Below, in pieces: positions 41,850 through 46,403 of a DNA stretch of 46,403 nucleotides (the first letter of the stretch is position 1; every line of letters begins with the position of its first letter). The notes beneath the pieces were generated by a model, which saw only the letters and a list, made by a program, of their open reading frames with translations, was not told the origin of the DNA and made no database searches. Source of the DNA: a virus; IMG/VR virus record IMGVR_UViG_3300030109_003718, positions 1-46,403 of that record. One strand, written 5' to 3'. Position numbers and translations under genes: made by a program.

Positions 41850-43691
41850 TTATTGTTTGTTACTTATTCTATTTTCTATATATTCAACACCCCAATTTCC
41901 TGCCATATCTCTTATTACGTCTATAGGTTGAATCTTGTTAGAAATTATCTTATTATATAATGTATTATTATTAACTAATGTAGTAGATGTTTTCATTATT
42001 CTATTTAAAAACCTTATCCAATTTTTTATAGGTTCAGAGTATATAGTACCTTCGTGGTATCTAAACTCTATTGTTCCTAGAAAAAATCTAGCGTGTAAAT
42101 TTGTTCCTATGTATCTTCCTTCATTGTATTTTTCATCTGTTATACTGGTATCTGCTAATTGATAATACCTATTTACTAGAGTAGGTAAATCCTCTATTTT
42201 TTGTAGTTCATTTATAGACCAAGATAGCTCTCTACAATACGTATGCTCTCTTTCTGTTGGTAAAGTATCGTAAATAGAATCTTGAATCTTAGTCATAATC
42301 ATTAATAGTGATTTTAATTCTATAAAATTAAAGTCTATAGCGTTCATATGTATATGTACACCACAGCTAGAATCTACGCTATTGTATTCGTCAAGATTAA
42401 CAGTTTCTAAGGAATAGAGAGCTTCGTCTACTTGCTTCCCTATTATTGGCTTAGACGTCTTAAACTCTACGCCACCTCCATTTAGAGAGCCATCATCTAC
42501 TACCATAAAATGTTTAGGTATATACCCATCGTCTATATAATGGTCTGCACTATCATAATTAGATATTACTTCACTTTCTATTCCTACAAATCTATTAAAT
42601 TCACTTTTAGTACCATATTTAGTAGGTATACGTAATCCTCTAAATGGATTATATAGATGTTGATTCAAGGACTGGGTAGCACAAGGATTACAATACGTAG
42701 TAGAAAATACCGTACTAAAATTTTTGTTATTAGCTTTAAAATGTAATAGATAATCACTTTTATCAGGGTATCTTCTAAGTCTATCAAAGTCTATATATTC
42801 TATTGTTTTACATCTACAGCAAGATAGATAGAAACTATCTATACATTTCCTACAACATTTATTTATTTCTGCATCTTCTAGTATATCTTTCCTATTGTCG
42901 TTTCTAAGTCTTAAACTTTCTATATCTACATTGTAGCTTATAAAATTACCTTCATCACATACATCACAAGAAACTTTATAATTGTTATAGCAATCTAAAC
43001 ATACTTTATAATCTAGAAACTTTTTTAAGTCACTATCAATATCTATAAAATCACAATGTCTACAGGAGTTATATATAGATTTTTGGTTTCTATTTGCATA
43101 GCGAAATAAGAAAGGTAACATTCTACTCATTACTTTATGCAGATAGAATCTATTTTGGCGATTATATGTTAATCTAAAATCGTTTTTATCTACAAATTCA
43201 CCTTTTCTCCATATACGCTGAACTGCTCTATGAACTGGAGTATTAATAAATGTTCTATTAGCTAGATAATGTTCTATACTATCAGTTGAGTCTCTACTCA
43301 GTTCTTCACTCCCTAATATAGTTAATACGATATCTTCTTGAACACTGCTAGAGCTAGGACGTCTTTTATAGGTAAAATTTAATAGATTTTTGCTCATATA
43401 TAGTAAGTCACTAGCTTTACAAACAATCTTTATAGATGGATTATCTACAGACTGTATTAATACACCTAGAGGATTTCTAGTAATATTAAGATTTCTTAAA
43501 CTATATTCTTTTATATCTATTATTTTAAATAGACGCTTTTTAACAGTATCATTAGATAAGTAATCTGTGTCAATAGTATTAGATATATCATAGACACCAT
43601 CTAAACTCATATCTACATCTGCAAATGTAGTAAAATTAGTATATCTAGCATTACAGGGATTATATAATATGACCTCATTTGAATATAGCAT
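41850..43691 (-). CDS. Large amidoligase with cysteine-rich region, 613 aa
   Basis: Residues 1-205 are unrecognised. Residues 210-340 carry CxxC pairs (210/213, 231/234, 242/245, 280/283, 291/294 and 334/337), a zinc-binding block. The C-terminal domain repeats the amidoligase motif series: GIESE (370-374), DDGS (399-402) with Glu409, CGVHIH (443-448), Arg526 and Asn531, EFR (542-544) and GT (548-549). It is a diverged paralogue of the 380-residue amidoligase. Long N-terminal fusion suggests a scaffold or substrate-binding role. It is the first gene of the cassette in transcription order. Confidence 0.85.
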   Translation of the reverse strand: MLYSNEVILYNPCNARYTNFTTFADVDMSLDGVYDISNTIDTDYLSNDTVKKRLFKIIDIKEYSLRNLNITRNPLGVLIQSVDNPSIKIVCKASDLLYMSKNLLNFTYKRRPSSSSVQEDIVLTILGSEELSRDSTDSIEHYLANRTFINTPVHRAVQRIWRKGEFVDKNDFRLTYNRQNRFYLHKVMSRMLPFLFRYANRNQKSIYNSCRHCDFIDIDSDLKKFLDYKVCLDCYNNYKVSCDVCDEGNFISYNVDIESLRLRNDNRKDILEDAEINKCCRKCIDSFYLSCCRCKTIEYIDFDRLRRYPDKSDYLLHFKANNKNFSTVFSTTYCNPCATQSLNQHLYNPFRGLRIPTKYGTKSEFNRFVGIESEVISNYDSADHYIDDGYIPKHFMVVDDGSLNGGGVEFKTSKPIIGKQVDEALYSLETVNLDEYNSVDSSCGVHIHMNAIDFNFIELKSLLMIMTKIQDSIYDTLPTEREHTYCRELSWSINELQKIEDLPTLVNRYYQLADTSITDEKYNEGRYIGTNLHARFFLGTIEFRYHEGTIYSEPIKNWIRFLNRIMKTSTTLVNNNTLYNKIISNKIQPIDVIRDMAGNWGVEYIENRISNKQ

Positions 43692-43821
43692 TTCTTATCT
43701 CCTTAAGTATTGTTACTATATAATCTCTATATAGAAATACAATTCCACTAGAGAAAATCGTTAGTAGACTAACGTGACCTTCTCCACAAGAGCCAAGTAA
43801 ATGCTTAAGTATCTCTTGCAT
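43675..43821 (-). CDS. Small membrane protein, 48 aa
   Basis: A 48-residue frame starts at ATG 43821 after an AGGAG site. It has MQEILKHLLGSCGEGH at the N-terminus, then a membrane segment VSLLTIFSSGIVFLY and a basic tail. I have seen comparable short CGE-containing membrane proteins in marine phages. It overlaps the start of the large amidoligase by 17 bases. Confidence 0.55.
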   Translation of the reverse strand: MQEILKHLLGSCGEGHVSLLTIFSSGIVFLYRDYIVTILKEIRNAIFK

Positions 43822-43855
43822 ACACTCTCCTATTTTATTGTTATTGTTAAATTTA

Positions 43856-44275
43856 CTAGACTGCCCAATAGTACTCCATATCTATTGGTTCTTTCCATTT
43901 GTACTTAGAGTAATACTCTAAGTCTTTACGTAGTAGGTTACTTCTATGAGAAGCGTGTACTCTATTATCACCTAACCAAGGAGGCATCTCTATAGAATCT
44001 GGCAAACCTACAAGTTCCATTGTATTATTGAAATTTCTAAGTATCCATTCTTCTATCATTTTGTTTTTATAGAGTAACAACGCTTCTACATAACCATCCC
44101 ACATTAGAACGGCAGGATGTCTTAACCAACCTTTGTAGGGTTTACCTTTCTTGGTAAGATTACCTACTAATACATTGTATATCTGTAATGCTTCTACTCT
44201 CTGCTTACCTAGTCTTTTATCATCTAGTATACTAGCAGAGATAGAGAAATCTTTATGTGGTAGAAATGTTTGCAT
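43856..44275 (-). CDS. Pyrimidine-dimer DNA glycosylase family protein
   Basis: The 139-residue protein has the family pattern MQTFLPHKDF, then LDDKRLGKQRVEALQI, RHPAVLMWDGYVEALLLY, PPWLGD and HASHRSNLLRK. These match the Pyr_excise family (T4 endonuclease V relatives), which remove UV-induced pyrimidine dimers by glycosylase and AP-lyase action. It would protect phage DNA from sunlight damage, fitting a surface-water host. Length fits the family. Confidence 0.85.
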   Translation of the reverse strand: MQTFLPHKDFSISASILDDKRLGKQRVEALQIYNVLVGNLTKKGKPYKGWLRHPAVLMWDGYVEALLLYKNKMIEEWILRNFNNTMELVGLPDSIEMPPWLGDNRVHASHRSNLLRKDLEYYSKYKWKEPIDMEYYWAV

Positions 44276-44278
44276 CTA

Positions 44279-44503
44279 TTAACCTATCCTTCTATAAACT
44301 TTACCTTTGTACTCATTAAACTCTAGCATATCTTTTTTACTTTTATTCATAGACAATATACCACCATCTACTAATACCTCTTTACTATTTTTATATTTAC
44401 TAGGTTTATATTTTTCTATATCTCCATATTCTCCAGATAGGTAATAAGCTATGTACCACTTACCTCTGTAATTATCGCATCTATTACGCATATTTATCTC
44501 CAC
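44279..44503 (-). CDS. Hypothetical protein, 74 aa
   Basis: The 74-residue protein is Tyr- and Lys-rich (YIAYYLSGEYGDIEKYKPSKYKN), without recognised motifs. It lies three bases upstream of the glycosylase gene, in the same leftward unit. Whether its start is ATG 44503 or the ATG five codons later is unclear. Confidence 0.5.
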   Translation of the reverse strand: MEINMRNRCDNYRGKWYIAYYLSGEYGDIEKYKPSKYKNSKEVLVDGGILSMNKSKKDMLEFNEYKGKVYRRIG

Positions 44504-44505
44504 AT

Positions 44506-44814
44506 TTATTTACTTCTATGTATTTTAATTAATCTAGATATACTCATTTGCACATAAGAATACGTACTAAGTAACAAATGTTCTACTTCTAAACCTAATT
44601 CCATCCATGATGTTTCATCTATTATATCACCAGCTCTATCTATTACATCTACTTTAGATAGCATATCTTCTATTTCTAATAGAATAATATCACCTATATG
44701 TTTAGATATTTTACGACTTGTTTTTCTAGTATCGTAACTTCTTCTATCTATATTGTTATCTGAATTTAAGTAATCTACTACTGAATCACATCTATTACAC
44801 ATATCTACCACCAT
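44506..44814 (-). CDS. Hypothetical helical protein, 102 aa
   Basis: The 102-residue protein has a CNRCDSVVDYLN start, then long helices (HIGDIILLEIEDMLSKVD). No domain is recognised. A start at ATG 44814 or the ATG five codons later (MCNRCD) is possible. The next gene, 44279-44503, begins with a similar MRNRCDNYRG motif, so the two may share an N-terminal module. Confidence 0.5.
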   Translation of the reverse strand: MVVDMCNRCDSVVDYLNSDNNIDRRSYDTRKTSRKISKHIGDIILLEIEDMLSKVDVIDRAGDIIDETSWMELGLEVEHLLLSTYSYVQMSISRLIKIHRSK

Positions 44815-44933
44815 ATCCTTAGTAGTTGTATCATTAAGTAGATAAACCCAAATGCTATTAAAAATTCACCTAGACATTCTATCTTATCTATTAAAGAATC
44901 CATAAATCTATCTAGTTTGCTATAATGTTTCAT
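44805..44933 (-). CDS. Small membrane protein, 42 aa
   Basis: A 42-residue frame starts at ATG 44933 (ATGA-type overlap region with the upstream gene). It has a charged N-terminus and a membrane segment FLIAFGFIYLMIQLL ending in RIWW. It overlaps the 102-residue gene by 10 bases. Confidence 0.5.
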   Translation of the reverse strand: MKHYSKLDRFMDSLIDKIECLGEFLIAFGFIYLMIQLLRIWW

Positions 44934-45102
44934 CTATATCACCATTGTAATCAACACCTTCTACTTTTCTAGGTGTAGAAAAGGTGTTTAGTCTTATTGC
45001 ATATTCTATAGCATCTTTTCTATCTCTAGCTTTGAATCTAGTACCATCTAATAGCTCATACCAGTTGTAGTTAGAAAATTGCTTACTTTTGTTTTTAGGC
45101 AT
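44920..45102 (-). CDS. Hypothetical protein, 60 aa
   Basis: The 60-residue protein has a short motif NWYELLDGTRFKARDRKDAIEYAIRL, which resembles a small alpha-beta fold seen in other phage proteins. It ends acidic (DYNGDIDETL). No function is known. A good AAGGAGAC site precedes its ATG. Confidence 0.5.
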   Translation of the reverse strand: MPKNKSKQFSNYNWYELLDGTRFKARDRKDAIEYAIRLNTFSTPRKVEGVDYNGDIDETL

Positions 45103-45173
45103 ACTTGTCTCCTTTTACGAGTTGTTAATTACCTATTACGGCTTGTTATCTATTAATAAATCTTCTACTAGTC

Positions 45174-45647
45174 TTACACTCCTCTACTACTACTACTAGC
45201 ATATCTAGTTCTATCGTGGGCTCTCATATCTATCTTTTTAGTTCTTCTACTGTGATAAGGTGTATTACCCATTCTTCTACGAGTGCTAATAACTAGCTTG
45301 GCTTGACGTTCTACTGCTTCTTCTATCTCTTCTTGTTTTAGAGTTGTAGCAATAGATATTTTCTTATAGGTAGCATTACTATTCATATCGTGTACGTTTA
45401 CTATTTTATTACTCTTATAAGCATCTACTCTGAATATTTCTACTAGCTTCCATACGTTAAGCATGGAGTTAATACAATTATCTAATAGAACAGGCTTAGC
45501 TAGAGACTTGTCACGTAACTCTAAAGAATAACTACTACTACTATCTTTCTTAGAGATAAATATATCTACTACACCTTTTGTACTATATCTGTACTCGTCT
45601 AGTGGTGTAGGCGATTGCATATCTACTATCATATTGTTATTATTCAT
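45174..45647 (-). CDS. Hypothetical protein, 157 aa
   Basis: The 157-residue protein has a beta-rich middle (GVVDIFISKKDSSSSYSLELRD), then helix (EEIEEAVERQAKLVIS) and an Arg-rich, disordered C-terminus with HSRRTKKIDMRAHDR and a serine run. It could bind nucleic acid. No family is recognised. It lies in DNA strikingly rich in the tetramer TCTA on the plus strand. Confidence 0.55.
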   Translation of the reverse strand: MNNNNMIVDMQSPTPLDEYRYSTKGVVDIFISKKDSSSSYSLELRDKSLAKPVLLDNCINSMLNVWKLVEIFRVDAYKSNKIVNVHDMNSNATYKKISIATTLKQEEIEEAVERQAKLVISTRRRMGNTPYHSRRTKKIDMRAHDRTRYASSSSRGV

Positions 45648-45776
45648 TTAGTACCTACTATTTAACTTTCTACAAAATTCGTATCTACTATATAATACAA
45701 TAGAAACGAAGTTAATAGATGAGTTTATAGTGAACGAAGGGAATATTTCTACTCCCCCCGTTCTATTAGTGCCGTT

Positions 45777-46049
45777 CTATTTGCTTATGTTTATACTTAT
45801 TTTATTTACTAAGTCGGTCGGCTCTCCTGTTTCATCATCTATTGGCATATTATTCTGCCATTCTTCCTTATCTACTTCAAACTGTTCTAAACAGGCATCC
45901 CATTTCTCAAGAAAGCTATTAGGTGCAAATTGTAGCTTACCGATTCTCTTTGTTGCTACTCCTAGTACACTTGCAATAGAATCTGCAATGTCTTTTCCTT
46001 GCCCATCTACTAATAGTCTATATTGTTTAGCTGTTAGTTTCTTACTCAT
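45777..46049 (-). CDS. First gene of the leftward block, 90 aa
   Basis: The 90-residue protein begins MSKKLTAKQYRLLVDGQGKD, a short helical basic region, then IGKLQFAPNSFLEKWDAC and an acidic C-terminus. It is the gene closest to the putative origin or control region and would be transcribed first. The KLTAKQYRLL helix might form a small DNA-binding head, but no known HTH pattern is clear. The plus-strand frame over the same DNA is a shadow. Confidence 0.6.
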   Translation of the reverse strand: MSKKLTAKQYRLLVDGQGKDIADSIASVLGVATKRIGKLQFAPNSFLEKWDACLEQFEVDKEEWQNNMPIDDETGEPTDLVNKISINISK

Positions 46050-46097
46050 TGTATCTATTATCCTTTTCGCTCTACTAAACTCATATTTCTACTAAAA

Positions 46098-46115
46098 TGA
46101 GCGTTTTGAGCGTTT
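46098..46115. repeat. Tandem 9-mer TGAGCGTTT x2
   Basis: Two perfect head-to-tail copies of TGAGCGTTT lie at 46098-46106 and 46107-46115, 50-65 bases upstream of the leftward gene starting at 46049. Their position suits operator sites for a regulator of the leftward block. Confidence 0.55.
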
Positions 46116-46217
46116 GGTTGTTTTTTATAGTATTTCATGCCCGAATATACGACTGCCAAAAAAAAATAAAAATATTGTTTATTAACTTTATTTGTTGTAA
46201 ATTCCAGCTTTTTCGGT

Positions 46218-46315
46218 GATAATGAGACTCATTCTCAATAAGCGTGGGTTAATGCAAGTGAGATTCAGTCGCAATAAGGATACTAGGTGGCTACTGCAAA
46301 TGAGACTCATTCTCA
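46218..46315. promoter_or_regulatory. Three Fur-box-like repeats
   Basis: The first site, 46218-46236, matches the classical Fur consensus (GATAATGATAATCATTATC) at 16 of 19 positions. The third, 46297-46315, matches at 14 of 19. Their 17-base core, AATGAGACTCATTCTCA, is identical at 46221-46237 and 46299-46315. A degenerate middle copy lies at 46257-46273 (13 of 17). Iron-regulated control by the host Fur protein, or iterons for a replication protein, are the two readings. Confidence 0.5.
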
Positions 46316-46339
46316 TTCCAGGGATTTTACTGACGTATA

Positions 46340-46402
46340 GGTAAGACAACTGACGTAAACGTAAGGTAACTTACTAAAAAGTCACTTTTTCAACGTAAAC
46401 GT
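46340..46402. repeat. Terminal/tandem 63-bp repeat, right copy
   Basis: This is the second copy of the repeat at 1-63, with 61 of 63 identical bases. A further partial unit precedes it: ACTGACGTA occurs at 46329-46337 and 46349-46357, 20 bases apart, and again at 10-18. The region is therefore a nested repeat array that crosses the window ends. Confidence 0.85.
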
Positions 46403-46403
46403 C

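Larger units (their letters stand above)
46050..46403. other. Non-coding control region at the right end
   Basis: The stretch has no convincing gene. In order it holds the tandem 9-mers at 46098-46115, an AT-rich tract at about 46148-46200, Fur-box-like repeats at 46218-46315, a partial TTGCAT element on the minus strand at 46252-46257, and the 63-bp repeat copy. Together with 1-166 it is the longest non-coding region and the best origin or packaging-site candidate. A 26-codon minus-strand frame at 46058-46138 is possible but unsupported. Confidence 0.6.

Noticed and set aside
45730-46095. 121-residue plus-strand frame
   Set aside because: It is antisense to the 90-residue gene at 45777-46049, has no ribosome-binding site and opens against the direction of the whole region.
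46058-46138. 26-codon minus-strand frame
   Set aside because: No real ribosome-binding site; the tandem TGAGCGTTT repeat inside it is better explained as a regulatory site.
46252-46257. Sixth copy of the phage promoter (TTGCAT on the minus strand)
   Set aside because: The -10 position 18 bases on reads AATGAG rather than TAAATT, so only the -35-like half is present.
46218-46315. Integration (att) site
   Set aside because: No integrase or excisionase gene is present, so the repeats are not called as att sites.
1-46403. CRISPR array, tRNA or rRNA genes
   Set aside because: I saw no regularly spaced repeats with spacers, no cloverleaf with a CCA end and no rRNA-like sequence. The Cas4-like nuclease belongs to the recombination genes.

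Overview
The window is almost certainly a complete or near-complete genome of a double-stranded DNA tailed bacteriophage from an AT-rich, probably marine, lineage. Evidence seen directly: terminase small and large subunits, portal, scaffold, HK97-fold-type major capsid protein, head-tail adaptor genes, a tail fibre ending in a self-cleaving S74 chaperone, an M15 endolysin, very large internal-virion-type proteins and no recognisable long tape measure protein. That points to a short-tailed (podovirus-like) particle. Several small proteins look like types common in marine phage genomes. Two near-perfect Fur-box-like sites hint at a gammaproteobacterial host, but that is inference. No tRNA, rRNA, CRISPR, integrase, DNA polymerase or RNA polymerase gene is visible, so the phage probably uses the host replisome and host transcription.

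Layout. Positions 1-166 and 46050-46403 form one non-coding region if the molecule is circular. The last 63 bases repeat the first 63 with two mismatches, so the ends join through a tandem repeat, next to an AT-rich tract and three Fur-box-like repeats; this is the best candidate for a replication origin or packaging site. Positions 167-1058 hold three small leftward genes. Positions 1265-32902 are one long rightward late block: small accessory proteins, phosphoesterase, small terminase, gamma-glutamylcyclotransferase-like protein, large terminase, portal, scaffold, capsid, adaptors, S74 fibre, a run of small membrane and polycationic proteins with the endolysin, then tail and internal virion proteins and a metallopeptidase-like protein. 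Positions 32899-46049 are leftward early and middle genes: DnaB helicase, nucleases, small zinc-binding and regulatory proteins, an SSB-like protein, a Rad52-type annealing protein, a Cas4/AddB-like nuclease, an amidoligase/glutamine amidotransferase cassette, a pyrimidine-dimer glycosylase and unknown genes. The two blocks meet tail to tail with overlapping stop codons.

How it fits together. DnaB helicase, the SSB-like protein, the Rad52-type protein, the Hjc-like and Cas4-like nucleases and the UV-lesion glycosylase make a replication, recombination and repair set. Five intergenic sites share a -35/-10-like pattern (TTGNNT, exactly 18 bases, TAAAYT) in front of the main transcription units on both strands, which suggests one promoter class coordinates the phage.

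The most unusual content is the cassette at 39359-43691: two glutamine-synthetase-fold amidoligases, each with a cysteine-rich N-terminal region, flanking a class II glutamine amidotransferase that itself ends in a zinc ribbon. A gamma-glutamylcyclotransferase-like enzyme sits between the terminase genes and a DUF1599-like protein lies in the recombination operon. Together they may form a phage system that makes or removes an amide/isopeptide-type modification on a protein, metabolite or nucleotide. The substrate cannot be told from sequence.
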